Positions 54,703 through 62,546 of a DNA stretch of 64,000 nt are shown here, in pieces (position 1 is the first letter of the stretch; each line of letters opens with the position of its first letter). Below the pieces are notes generated by a model. That model did no database searches and was not told where the DNA came from. It saw nothing but the letters and a program-made list of their open reading frames with translations. This DNA is from Parvularcula oceani (GTDB taxonomy: Bacteria; Pseudomonadota; Alphaproteobacteria; Caulobacterales; Parvularculaceae). The stretch is taken from positions 434,001 through 498,000 of the forward strand of contig NZ_JPHU01000001.1 in NCBI RefSeq assembly GCF_000733125.1. The letters are read 5' to 3'. The position numbers were made by a program, and so were the translations under genes.

Positions 54703-56079
54703 ATGATTCGAAGAATCGGTACGCGCTGGCGGCGGCTGCGGCACCGCGTTGCGGCAGCCTGGATCATTCTCCTCGCCCTCCTCGTCATGGGCGGCGCGCA
54801 GGCTCAGGACCTCGCGCCCTATGCCGGCGACTGGGAGGGGGAGCTGCAGGTGGGAGGGACCACCCTGCCCCTCGTCCTGCACGTCATGCCGGAAGAGGCG
54901 CCGGAGGTGACCCTCGACAGCCCGATGCAGGGCGCCTTCGGCCTTCCGGGCGAAGCGGCGCCGCGCGAGGACGGCGCACTCGACGCCTCCTGGAGCGTTC
55001 TCGGCGCCCGCTATGAGGGCCGGCTGACCGATGATGGCGCGATCGACGGCACGTTCAGCCAGTCCGGCGCGACGTTCCCGCTTCGCTTCGAGCCCGCCGA
55101 AGCCGCTCCTTCCCAAGCCTTCGTTCCACCGCAAGACGCGCCCTATGAGGCCGGCGAGATGGGCCTGGTCGTGCCCGGCACAGGCGTCACGCTTTCGGGT
55201 ACGCTGACCCTGCCCGAGGGCGAGGGTCCTTTTCCGGGCCTCGTCCTGATTTCGGGGTCCGGACCGCAGGATCGCGACGAGACCCTTTTCGGCCGCAAGC
55301 CCTTCGCCGTCCTGGCCGATGGCCTCGCCCGCGAAGGTATCGCGACCTATCGCTACGACGACCGCGGCGTCGGAGGAAGCACCGGCAGTTTCGAGGACGC
55401 GACCAGCCGCGATTTCGCCGCCGATGCCGAGGCCGCCCTCGACGCGCTGCGCGCCCGGCCCGAGATCGGCGCCGCGGGCTTCCTGGGCCATTCGGAAGGC
55501 GGCATCGTCGCGGGGCTGGCAGCGGCAGAGCGCGACGCCGATCCGGACATGATCGCGCTTCTGGCGAGCCCCTTCGAGCCCATGGACGCGGTTCTCGAAC
55601 GGCAATCCGAGACGATGATGCGGCAGATGGGTCTCGGCGAGGCCGCGAGCGTGCAGAACATGGCGCTTCAGCGCCGCCTTCTCGCTGCGGCGATGACGGA
55701 CGGCACGCGCGAAGAGGCCTGCGCAGCCCTCGCCCGCGCTGCCCGAGGCGCGCCCGAACCGGTGCAGAACCAGGCCGGCAAGCTCTGCACGCCCTGGTTC
55801 TACACATTGTTCCGCATCGACCCCGCTGCCCTTTACGCGCAGGTCGACGCCCCTGTCCTCGCCCTGTTCGGCGAGCGCGACAGCCAGGTCGACGCCGCAG
55901 CGAATGCGCAGGCCGCCGAGGCGGCGGGCGTGAAGAGCCACGTCTTCGAAGGCCTCAACCACCTCTTCCAGAAGGCCGAGACGGGCGCCATCTCGGAATA
56001 CGCGCAAGCCGGAGCGCCGATGGCGGACGGCGTGATCGCTGCGCTCGCCGCCTTCACCCGCGACGCCGCGCAGCAGTAG
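54703..56079 (+). CDS. Exported alpha/beta hydrolase with N-terminal beta domain
   Basis: 458 residues from ATG 54703 (GGAGGG upstream). A basic start and one hydrophobic segment (AAWIILLALLVMGGAQAQ) act as a signal peptide. Residues ~45-150 are a beta-rich domain (YAGDWEGELQVGGTTLPLVL) often found before secreted hydrolases. The alpha/beta hydrolase core has the oxyanion ISGSGPQDRDE, the nucleophile Ser in GFLGHSEGG around residue 265, an Asp in LALFGERDSQVD, and the His in GLNHLFQKA. The substrate is unknown (an esterase or peptidase of S9/dienelactone-like kind). Confidence 0.85.
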   Translation: MIRRIGTRWRRLRHRVAAAWIILLALLVMGGAQAQDLAPYAGDWEGELQVGGTTLPLVLHVMPEEAPEVTLDSPMQGAFGLPGEAAPREDGALDASWSVLGARYEGRLTDDGAIDGTFSQSGATFPLRFEPAEAAPSQAFVPPQDAPYEAGEMGLVVPGTGVTLSGTLTLPEGEGPFPGLVLISGSGPQDRDETLFGRKPFAVLADGLAREGIATYRYDDRGVGGSTGSFEDATSRDFAADAEAALDALRARPEIGAAGFLGHSEGGIVAGLAAAERDADPDMIALLASPFEPMDAVLERQSETMMRQMGLGEAASVQNMALQRRLLAAAMTDGTREEACAALARAARGAPEPVQNQAGKLCTPWFYTLFRIDPAALYAQVDAPVLALFGERDSQVDAAANAQAAEAAGVKSHVFEGLNHLFQKAETGAISEYAQAGAPMADGVIAALAAFTRDAAQQ

Positions 56080-56093
56080 CGTCCGCAGGGCCG

Positions 56094-56957
56094 ATGGCCC
56101 ATATGGATGCCATGGCCGATGCCTCCGACGATCCCGGTTTCGATCCAGAAGCCGTCCTGCGCTTCTATGCCGATAACGGTATCGACACCGTCGAGGGCGA
56201 AGCGCCGTCGGACTTCTTCGGCTGGCCGGAAGGCGCGCCGCGCCTCAAGCGGCCTGAACCTGCGCCCGCTCCCGAGCCTGCGCCCAAGGCGTCCGGGCCC
56301 AGGCCCGTCACCGCCGCCGATGCCCCCATGCCGACGGCCGAGGCGACGGCGCTGGCCGAACGGCTCGCGGCCGGGTCGGCGACGATCCCAGAGCTCGCCG
56401 AGGCGATCGGCGGGTTCGACGGCTGCGCCCTGAAGGCCGGTGCGAGACAGGCCGTCGTCTATGACGGCATTCCCGGCGCGCCGCTTCTCGTCATGGGCGA
56501 GGCGCCTGGCCGGGACGAGGACCGCGAGGGCAAGCCCTTCGTCGGCCGCTCGGGCCTCCTTCTGGACCGCATGCTCGAATCGATCGGCTGCTCGCGGCGC
56601 GAGGGCGACGGGCTGACCGATGCCTGCATCTCCAACGCGATCTTCTGGCGCCCGCCCGGCAACAGGAATCCCACCAAGGCCGAGATCGCGGTCTGCCTGC
56701 CCTTCATGCGGCGCTTCATCGAACTGAGCCGCCCGAAAGTGCTGCTGCTGACGGGGAATGTGCCGACCCAGGCCCTTTTCGCCGACGCGAAGGGCATTAC
56801 CCGCAGCCGCGGGGTCTGGCGGGACTACGAAACCAGCGGCGGGAGCGTCCCGGCCCTGCCGATCTTCCATCCCGCCTTCCTCCTGCGCCAGCCTGCGCGC
56901 AAGCGCCTCGCCTGGCGCGACCTTCTCGAAGCGCGGGCGAAGCTGCTGGACGGCTGA
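56094..56957 (+). CDS. Type-4 (family 4) uracil-DNA glycosylase
   Basis: 287 residues, longer than minimal UDG4 because of a Pro/Ala-rich N-terminal extension (residues ~45-75). The family motifs are VMGEAPGRDEDREGKPFVGR (uracil-binding and catalytic region), NAIFWRPPGNRNPT and the C-terminal HPAFLLRQPARKR (DNA intercalation/His region). It removes uracil from DNA to start repair. The first Cys of the usual CxxC before the motif is replaced (FDGCAL), as in many alphaproteobacterial members, so the iron-sulfur site is probably altered. Several in-frame ATGs cluster at the start. Confidence 0.9.
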   Translation: MAHMDAMADASDDPGFDPEAVLRFYADNGIDTVEGEAPSDFFGWPEGAPRLKRPEPAPAPEPAPKASGPRPVTAADAPMPTAEATALAERLAAGSATIPELAEAIGGFDGCALKAGARQAVVYDGIPGAPLLVMGEAPGRDEDREGKPFVGRSGLLLDRMLESIGCSRREGDGLTDACISNAIFWRPPGNRNPTKAEIAVCLPFMRRFIELSRPKVLLLTGNVPTQALFADAKGITRSRGVWRDYETSGGSVPALPIFHPAFLLRQPARKRLAWRDLLEARAKLLDG

Positions 56958-56960
56958 TGC

Positions 56961-57104
56961 TCAGAAGATCCAGACGAGGACGGCAAGGAGCACGATCCCT
57001 GCCAGCCCCGCGATAAACACGCCGCGCTGCCACCTTTTGCGCAGCACGACCTCCCCCTGCCGCGCCCTTTCGCCTGAGACCGTCTGTTTCTCGTCTTCCG
57101 CCAT
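56961..57104 (-). CDS. Small single-pass membrane protein (47 residues), minus strand
   Basis: 47 residues from ATG 57104, with GAGG five bases upstream. A charged N-terminal half (MAEDEKQTVSGERARQGEVV; then LRKRWQRG) is followed by one hydrophobic segment (VFIAGLAGIVLLAVLVWIF) that ends the protein. It matches the plus-strand gene at 52540-52683 in length, order and the RAR[EQ]G ... RWQ pattern, so I take the two as paralogues. Function is unknown. It converges with the uracil-DNA glycosylase gene (3 bases between stops). Confidence 0.68.
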   Translation of the reverse strand: MAEDEKQTVSGERARQGEVVLRKRWQRGVFIAGLAGIVLLAVLVWIF

Positions 57105-57191
57105 GCTGCCTCTGTCGTGACTCTTCGTCCCGGTCGGCGAACCCCGCAGGCCCTCGCCCCGTTCCCGATCCGCAAGAACGAGGAGCGCAAG

Positions 57192-57410
57192 ATGAGCAAG
57201 ACCTACAACAAGGGCGACAAGGTGAAGTGGAGCTGGGGGAACGGCACCGCGACCGGCAAGGTCGAGAAGAGCTATACCGAGAAGGTCACGCGCAAGATCG
57301 ACGGCAATGAGGTCACGCGCAACGCCGATGACGACGATCCCGCCTATTACATCTCGCAGGACGATGGCGGGAACGTGCTGAAGAGCCATTCCGAGCTCTC
57401 AAAGGCATAA
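57192..57410 (+). CDS. DUF2945 small protein (hypervirulence-associated TUDOR domain)
   Basis: 72 residues from ATG 57192, with AGGAG six bases upstream. The whole protein is one small SH3/TUDOR-like beta barrel of the DUF2945 type: KGDKVKWSWGNGTATGKVEK, then the Lys-rich strand and DPAYYISQDDGGNVLKSHSE. The family is widespread in bacteria and fungi; its role (nucleic-acid or peptide binding) is not settled. It is the first of a forward run leading to the KAS III-like gene. Confidence 0.85.
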   Translation: MSKTYNKGDKVKWSWGNGTATGKVEKSYTEKVTRKIDGNEVTRNADDDDPAYYISQDDGGNVLKSHSELSKA

Positions 57411-57478
57411 CGCCCGCGCGGTTGCCAGCGCGGGAACGACAGCGCAAAACGGACCACCGCCACGCGCCGAGATCCGCC

Positions 57479-58606
57479 ATGACCGCCCCCGCACGCACAC
57501 CCGTCGCCCGCATTCTCTCGACCGGACTGTTCACGCCCGAACAGTCCGTCTCCAACGAGGAGCTGGTCGAGAGCTACAATGCCTGGGTCGAGAAATGGAA
57601 CGCGGCGCATCCCGACGATCCGAAGGAGCCGAGCTCGGCGCCCTTCATCGAGAAGGCGTCCGGCATCAAGTCGCGCTACGTGCTCGACAAGGAGGGCATG
57701 CTCGATATCGACCGCATGCGGCCGAGGCTGCCGCAGCGGGAGAATGACGAGCTGTCGATCATGGCCGAGATCGCCGTCGCCGCGGCGCGAGAAGCGATGG
57801 CGGCGGCCGAGCTGGGGCCGGAGGACATCGACGCCGTCCTCTGCGCCGCCTCGAACATGCAGCGCCAATATCCGGCCATGGCGGTCGAGATCCAGGAGGC
57901 GCTGGGGATCGGCGGCTACGCCTTCGACATGAACGTGGCCTGCGCATCCGCCGCCTTCGGCATCCAGACGGCGGTGGGCCTTCTCTCGACCGGCGCCCGG
58001 CGCGTGCTGATGGTGAACCCCGAGATCTGCACGGCGCATATCAATTTCCGCGACCGGGACGGTCATTTCATCTTCGGCGACGTGGCGACCGCCGTCATCG
58101 TCGGCCATGCGGACGATCCGCATGGCCAGCAGCCCTTCGATATCCTCGACACCCGCCTCAAGACGCAGTTCTCGAGCAATATCCGCAACAATTTCGGCTT
58201 CCTCGACCCCGCGACCGACAGCGTGATCGACTGGGACGATCCCAATACGGACAAGCTGTTCAAGCAGCGCGGCCGCGCCGTCTTCAAGGAGGTGGTGCCA
58301 ATGGTCGCCGCCATGATCGCCGAGCACCTCGAAGACAACGACATCGCGCCCTCGAGCCTCAAGCGCATGTGGCTTCACCAGGCCAATCTGTCGATGAACG
58401 AACTGATCGCCAAGCGCGTGCTCGGCCGCGAGGCCACCCGCGAGGAAGCGCCGGTCGTGCTCGACGAATACGCCAACACCTCCTCGGCAGGCTCGATCAT
58501 CGCCTTCCACAAGCACAAGGACGGCTTCGAGCACGGAGATATCGGCGTCGTCTCCGGCTTCGGAGCGGGCTATTCGGCGGGCTCGATCATCGTGCGGGCC
58601 GTCTGA
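57479..58606 (+). CDS. Beta-ketoacyl-ACP synthase III-like protein (FabH superfamily)
   Basis: 375 residues from ATG 57479, longer than housekeeping FabH (~320). The thiolase fold has the catalytic Cys in NVACASAAFGIQ around residue 152, the His in LHQANLSMNEL around residue 300 and the Asn in EYANTSSAGSI around residue 335, so the Cys-His-Asn triad of KAS III is intact. An extra N-terminal segment (SYNAWVEKWNAAHPDDPKEP) marks a subgroup distinct from primary FabH. It condenses an acyl-CoA with malonyl-ACP, perhaps as an alternative starter enzyme. A flavin reductase-like gene starts 7 bases later. Confidence 0.88.
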   Translation: MTAPARTPVARILSTGLFTPEQSVSNEELVESYNAWVEKWNAAHPDDPKEPSSAPFIEKASGIKSRYVLDKEGMLDIDRMRPRLPQRENDELSIMAEIAVAAAREAMAAAELGPEDIDAVLCAASNMQRQYPAMAVEIQEALGIGGYAFDMNVACASAAFGIQTAVGLLSTGARRVLMVNPEICTAHINFRDRDGHFIFGDVATAVIVGHADDPHGQQPFDILDTRLKTQFSSNIRNNFGFLDPATDSVIDWDDPNTDKLFKQRGRAVFKEVVPMVAAMIAEHLEDNDIAPSSLKRMWLHQANLSMNELIAKRVLGREATREEAPVVLDEYANTSSAGSIIAFHKHKDGFEHGDIGVVSGFGAGYSAGSIIVRAV

Positions 58607-58613
58607 CCGGCCG

Positions 58614-59270
58614 ATGGCGCAGCCCGACGCACATGCCTACGAGCCCGCCAAGGGGCACGGCCTCGCCCATGACCCCTTCAACGCCATCATCGCGCCCCGC
58701 CCCATAGGCTGGGTGTCGACGGCGGATGCCGGGGGCCGCGTCAATCTCGCCCCCTACAGCTTCTTCAACGCCTTCGCCTATCGCCCGCCCATCATCGGCT
58801 TTGCGAGCTGGGGCCGGAAGGACAGCGTCGAGAACGCCGAGGCCACGGGCGAATTCGTCTGGAACCTGGCGACGCGCGACCTCGCCGAAAAGATGAACGC
58901 GACCTCCGCCGAGGTGCGGCGCGGCGAGGACGAATTCGCGCTAGCCGGGCTTGAGCGGGCGGAGAGCCGCCTCGTCGCCCCGCCCCGCGTGCTCGCGAGC
59001 CCGGTCAATTTCGAATGCCGGACGACGCAGGTGATCCGCCTCAAGACAAGTTCCGGCGAGGACATGCCCAACTGGATGGTCTTCGGCGAGGTCGTCATGG
59101 TGCATATCGACCGCAGGCTGATCGAAGACGGCGTCTACGACACCGCGCGCGCCCGCCCGATCAGCCGGGGCGGCGGCCCGTCCGCCTATTACGAGACCCT
59201 GCCCGGATCGCGTTTCGACATGGTCCGGCCGGACGTGCCCGCCGGCCTCGAACGCGGCGGCAGCGAATAG
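58614..59270 (+). CDS. Flavin reductase-like FMN-binding split-barrel protein
   Basis: 218 residues of the flavin reductase-like domain family. The FMN-binding barrel is visible in PRPIGWVSTADAGGRVNLAP and YSFFNAFAYRPPIIGF at residues ~28-65, then VWNLATRDLAEKMN and the late dimer strands (VHIDRRLIEDGVYD). Members reduce flavins or act on flavin-dependent redox targets in the cytoplasm. The gene starts 7 bases after the KAS III-like gene and is co-directional with the HD gene 27 bases on. Confidence 0.88.
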   Translation: MAQPDAHAYEPAKGHGLAHDPFNAIIAPRPIGWVSTADAGGRVNLAPYSFFNAFAYRPPIIGFASWGRKDSVENAEATGEFVWNLATRDLAEKMNATSAEVRRGEDEFALAGLERAESRLVAPPRVLASPVNFECRTTQVIRLKTSSGEDMPNWMVFGEVVMVHIDRRLIEDGVYDTARARPISRGGGPSAYYETLPGSRFDMVRPDVPAGLERGGSE

Positions 59271-59297
59271 CCTGACCCGAAAGCCCGAGAGTTCCCC

Positions 59298-59888
59298 TTG
59301 TCCAATCCGCAAGCGCCAAGAGCCTGGCAACGCATGCTGTCGGGCCGCCGCCTCGACATCCTCGACCCCTCCCCGCTCGACGTCGAGATCGAGGACATCG
59401 CCCATGGCCTCGCCCGTGTCGCCCGCTGGAACGGACAGACGACGGGCCCCCTCTCCTTCAACGTCGCCCATCACAGCGTCATCGTCACCGATCTCTGCGC
59501 GGAGCGGAATCCCGGCTGGCCGAAAGAGAACCTTCTCGCCGCCCTGCTGCACGACGCGCCCGAATATGTCATCGGCGACATGATCAGCCCGTTTAAATCG
59601 GCCCTCGGCGAGGCCTACAAATCGGTCGAGCGCGGCCTTCAGCGCGCGATCCATCTGCGCTTCGGCCTGCCTGCCGACCTGCCCCACGGGGTGGAGCGGG
59701 CGATCAAGCGCGCAGACCGCATCTGCGCCTATTTCGAGGCGACGCAGATCGCGGGCTTCGGCGTCACCGAGAGCCGCAAGCTCTTCGGCGATCCCAAGCC
59801 CCATGCGCTGAAGATCGAGGCGCTGGGCGCCGAGGACAGCCAGGCGCTCTACCTGCAACGCTTCACGGAACTGACCCGCAACCGCTAG
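59298..59888 (+). CDS. HD domain hydrolase (5'-nucleotidase YfbR-like)
   Basis: 196 residues from TTG 59298. The HD metal site is formed by FNVAHHSVIVTDLC (His), LLAALLHDAPEYVIGDM (the His-Asp pair) and a later Asp in IKRADRICAYFEA. The overall length and these motifs match the YfbR/HD phosphohydrolase group, which removes phosphate from deoxynucleoside monophosphates or related nucleotides. The product is cytoplasmic. The use of TTG and the weak GAGAG ribosome site suggest modest expression. Confidence 0.85.
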   Translation: MSNPQAPRAWQRMLSGRRLDILDPSPLDVEIEDIAHGLARVARWNGQTTGPLSFNVAHHSVIVTDLCAERNPGWPKENLLAALLHDAPEYVIGDMISPFKSALGEAYKSVERGLQRAIHLRFGLPADLPHGVERAIKRADRICAYFEATQIAGFGVTESRKLFGDPKPHALKIEALGAEDSQALYLQRFTELTRNR

Positions 59889-59916
59889 CGCCGGTTGATA
59901 CGAAGGCGGGCGTGAC

Positions 59917-59935
59917 GACATAAGCAGCTTATGTC
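59917..59935. promoter_or_regulatory. Perfect palindrome over the NrtR-like start codon, with likely promoter
   Basis: GACATAAGC-A-GCTTATGTC is a perfect 19-base palindrome that includes the ATG (59931) of the Nudix regulator gene. A TTGATA (59895-59900) lies 17 bases before ACATAA (59918-59923), a plausible -35/-10 pair whose transcript would begin at or next to the ATG. The site is placed to block its own promoter, so autoregulation is likely. There is no usual ribosome site, which fits a leaderless transcript. Confidence 0.55.
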
Positions 59936-60866
59936 CGCCCGCGTCGTCATCGGCCTCAACGCCGTCGTCACCGCCCTCGAAGGCGGCGATCCGCACGTTC
60001 TCTGCGTGCGGCGCGAAGAGGGTTGGGGCCTGCCTTACGGTGCCTTCGATCCTGCGCGGCACCGGACCTTCGAGCTCGGCATGCGCGACTTCGTCACCGG
60101 CCAGACCGCGCTCCAGCTCGGCTATGTCGAGCAGCTCTACACCTTCGGCGATGAGGGCCGCGAGGCGCCGCTGGCGAGCTTCCGCGGCGGCGAGGCCTCC
60201 GACCGGGTCGTCTCGGTCGGCTATCTCGCCCTTTCCCCGGTCGCGGGCGAGACGGGGCGGAGCGATGCGGCGTGGCGCGGCTGGTACGAACATTTCCCCT
60301 GGGAGGACCGCAGGCCTTACGCGAGAGACGGCCTCGAAGAGGCGATCCTTCCCGCCCTTCGCGACTGGGCCGGAGGCGACCGCGCGCGCCGCGCCCGGCT
60401 CGACCTCGCCTTCGGCCTCACCGAGCCCGGCTGGCAGGAAGAGCGCGCGCTCGACCGCTACGAGCTGATGTACGAGGCGGGGCTCGTCCCCGAAGCGGCG
60501 CGCGATGCGGGCGAAGCGGCGGAGGGGCTGCCCGGCACCGGCCCGGCCATGACCTCGGACCACCGCCGCATTCTCGCCACCGCCATCGGGCGCCTGCGCG
60601 GCAAGCTGCGCTATCGGCCCGTCATTTTCGAGCTCGTGGCCGAAGAGTTCACGCTGACCGACCTCCAGGATGCCGTCGAGGCGATACTGGGCTTCTGTGT
60701 GCACAAGCAGAATTTCCGCCGCGCGATCGAGGCCTCGGGGCTCGTCGAGAAGACCGGCGCCGTCGCCGCGCGGACGGGCGGCCGCCCCGCCGCGCTCTAC
60801 CGGCGCGCGCCCGGCGGCCCCTCTGGCGTCGGCCTGACCCTGCCCCGCCTGCGCCGCGAAGTGTGA
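59931..60866 (+). CDS. nrtR: NrtR-type Nudix transcriptional regulator of NAD synthesis
   Basis: 311 residues. The N-terminal ~150 residues are a Nudix-like domain ([42 protein letters not shown]) in which the canonical Nudix box is degenerate, and the C-terminal ~100 residues are a winged-helix domain ([47 protein letters not shown]). This two-domain build is the NrtR family: ADP-ribose or NAD-derived ligands control DNA binding at NAD-synthesis genes. It lies directly upstream of nadA, which fits. The larger NrtR is unusual in length only because of a mid-protein Arg/Ala-rich segment. Confidence 0.85.
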   Translation: MSARVVIGLNAVVTALEGGDPHVLCVRREEGWGLPYGAFDPARHRTFELGMRDFVTGQTALQLGYVEQLYTFGDEGREAPLASFRGGEASDRVVSVGYLALSPVAGETGRSDAAWRGWYEHFPWEDRRPYARDGLEEAILPALRDWAGGDRARRARLDLAFGLTEPGWQEERALDRYELMYEAGLVPEAARDAGEAAEGLPGTGPAMTSDHRRILATAIGRLRGKLRYRPVIFELVAEEFTLTDLQDAVEAILGFCVHKQNFRRAIEASGLVEKTGAVAARTGGRPAALYRRAPGGPSGVGLTLPRLRREV

Positions 60867-60874
60867 CCGCGCGG

Positions 60875-60902
60875 TTTGCCTTTTGCTCTTGAAGGGCATA
60901 AT
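60875..60902 (+). promoter_or_regulatory. Candidate nadA promoter
   Basis: TTTGCC (60875-60880), a 16-base spacer and CATAAT (60897-60902) resemble a sigma-70 promoter lying just after the nrtR stop. The predicted transcript start falls at the neighbouring palindrome (60910-60926), so a repressor bound there would block it. Confidence 0.45.
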
Positions 60903-60909
60903 GTCCCGC

Positions 60910-60926
60910 ACTAGATATACTCTAGT
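60910..60926. promoter_or_regulatory. Candidate operator upstream of nadA
   Basis: ACTAGA-tatac-TCTAGT is a perfect inverted repeat (6-bp arms, 5-base spacer) in an AT-rich island between nrtR and nadA, about 35 bases upstream of the nadA start. The likely binder is the NrtR-like protein, though this palindrome differs in sequence from the one over the nrtR start. Confidence 0.5.
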
Positions 60927-60960
60927 TGAGCAATACCCTGGACGGGACGGGAGCATCGCC

Positions 60961-62049
60961 ATGGCCTACGACGCGGACGCCGCGAGCGGCTATACCGACG
61001 AAGTGCGGGCGAAGACCGATCACCTCTATCCCCTTGTCGAAGCGAAGATTCCCCGCTTCGAATGGGAGCTGATCGCGCCGACCATCGCGCGCATCAACGA
61101 CCTCAAGGCGGAAAAGAACGCCGTCATCCTGGCGCACAATTACATGACGCCGGAGATCTTCGCCTGCGTCGGCGACATTCGCGGCGACAGCCTGCAACTC
61201 GCGCGGGAGGCGGCGAAGACGGACGCGCAGGTCATCGTTCAGGCCGGCGTGCATTTCATGGCCGAGACTTCCAAGATCCTCGCGCCCGAAAAGACCGTGC
61301 TCATTCCCTCGATGGAGGCGGGCTGCTCGCTCGCAAGCTCGATCACCGGCGCCGACGTGCGCCTCCTCAAGCAGCGCTATCCCGGCGTGCCGGTCGTCAC
61401 CTATGTCAACACGACCGCCGAGGTGAAGGCCGAGACCGATATCTGCTGCACCTCCTCCAACGCCGTTCAGGTCTGCGAGCACGCCGCGCGCGAGGCGGGC
61501 ACGGACACGGTCATCCTGATCCCCGACCAGTTCCTCGCCCGCAACGTCGCGGCGATGACGGACCTCAAGGTCGTCACCTGGGCCGGCGCCTGCGAGGTGC
61601 ATGAGCGCTTCACGGCGGAGGACATCCGCGAGATCCGTGCGGGGAACCCCGGCGTCACCGTCCTCGCCCACCCCGAATGCCCGCCGGAAGTCCTGGCCGA
61701 GGCGGACTTCGCGGGCTCGACCGCCGCCATGTCGAACTACGTCAAGGACGAGCAGCCGAAGAACGTCGTCCTGATCACCGAATGCTCCATGTCCGACAAT
61801 GTCGCGCTGGAGAATCCCGGCGTCGACTTCGTCCGGCCATGCAATCTCTGCCCGCACATGAAGCGGATCACGCTGGAGGGCATCCTGCACAGCCTCGAGA
61901 CCGGCGAGCACGAGGTCACGGTCGACCCCGTCATCGCCGCCCGCGCCCGCGAGGCCGTCCAGCGCATGATCGACTTGCCGAGCCCCGGCGCCCCCGCCCG
62001 CTTCGAGGCGAAAGCCGGGCGCGACGTGATCTCGGTCGAGCACCGGTGA
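60961..62049 (+). CDS. nadA: Quinolinate synthase NadA
   Basis: 362 residues from ATG 60961, chosen because GGGAG lies seven bases upstream; earlier in-frame ATGs (60883, 60901) would run through the promoter and operator. The three Cys ligands of the 4Fe-4S cluster are in [17 protein letters not shown] and CNLCPHMKR, and [20 protein letters not shown] is the conserved N-terminal substrate loop. It condenses iminoaspartate with dihydroxyacetone phosphate to quinolinate in de novo NAD synthesis. It is followed by an unknown AT-richer gene with a four-base overlap (GTGA) and then nadB. Confidence 0.95.
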   Translation: MAYDADAASGYTDEVRAKTDHLYPLVEAKIPRFEWELIAPTIARINDLKAEKNAVILAHNYMTPEIFACVGDIRGDSLQLAREAAKTDAQVIVQAGVHFMAETSKILAPEKTVLIPSMEAGCSLASSITGADVRLLKQRYPGVPVVTYVNTTAEVKAETDICCTSSNAVQVCEHAAREAGTDTVILIPDQFLARNVAAMTDLKVVTWAGACEVHERFTAEDIREIRAGNPGVTVLAHPECPPEVLAEADFAGSTAAMSNYVKDEQPKNVVLITECSMSDNVALENPGVDFVRPCNLCPHMKRITLEGILHSLETGEHEVTVDPVIAARAREAVQRMIDLPSPGAPARFEAKAGRDVISVEHR

Positions 62050-62546
62050 AAGCCAAGCGGCGGAGTAGGGACGAACTTCTTGCTCTGTACGATCAGCGAC
62101 TCGTTCTCTTCGAGACGCTTCACCGTGGGGTCGTTCCCGCTTCTGTACGTGCAGTCATATCGTCGTCGGTAGATATCGATCCCGTTCGGGTAGCGCGAGC
62201 AGCGCGCGAGCACCCGCGCCTCAGCGCCGCGCTCGCGGGATTGGAACAGGGAATCAATGACTGCATCGAGATGGCTCAAGATCTCGATACAGATCTGCGC
62301 CTGCATCTGGATGGAGAACTCCGAAAAGCAGGGCTTCCTCCTGTTGAAGCCCTCAGTAGGAAGACAAACCGCACAATCAGGAAAGCCATTTCACGAGGTC
62401 GCCTGCAATCTGATACGGAGTTTCATCTGGTCAAATCGGCTTGCGATAATCTAGATAGCAGCTTCTCTGGCGAAGAACGGGTCCTAATGGAGGACTTGAT
62501 AATGGCTTACAAGCCAAGCCCTCCGCTTCCGGAGGATGAGGCATGA
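62046..62546 (+). CDS. Unknown protein, AT-rich insert between nadA and nadB
   Basis: 166 residues from GTG 62046, overlapping the nadA stop (GTGA), and ending in an ATGA overlap with nadB, so it is translationally linked on both sides. I do not recognise a family. It is mostly helical and charged ([54 protein letters not shown]), with no signal peptide or membrane segment. The second half is clearly less GC-rich than the region (27 of 60 bases GC at 62401-62460), with codons such as AAA, ATA and AGA-type uses unlike the neighbours, suggesting later arrival. A role linked to NAD synthesis is only suggested by position. Confidence 0.7.
   Translation: MKAKRRSRDELLALYDQRLVLFETLHRGVVPASVRAVISSSVDIDPVRVARAAREHPRLSAALAGLEQGINDCIEMAQDLDTDLRLHLDGELRKAGLPPVEALSRKTNRTIRKAISRGRLQSDTEFHLVKSACDNLDSSFSGEERVLMEDLIMAYKPSPPLPEDEA

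Noticed and set aside
58941-60962. 673-residue minus-strand frame across the flavin reductase, HD and nrtR genes
   Set aside because: It is opposite three genes with clear domains and shows no domain of its own.
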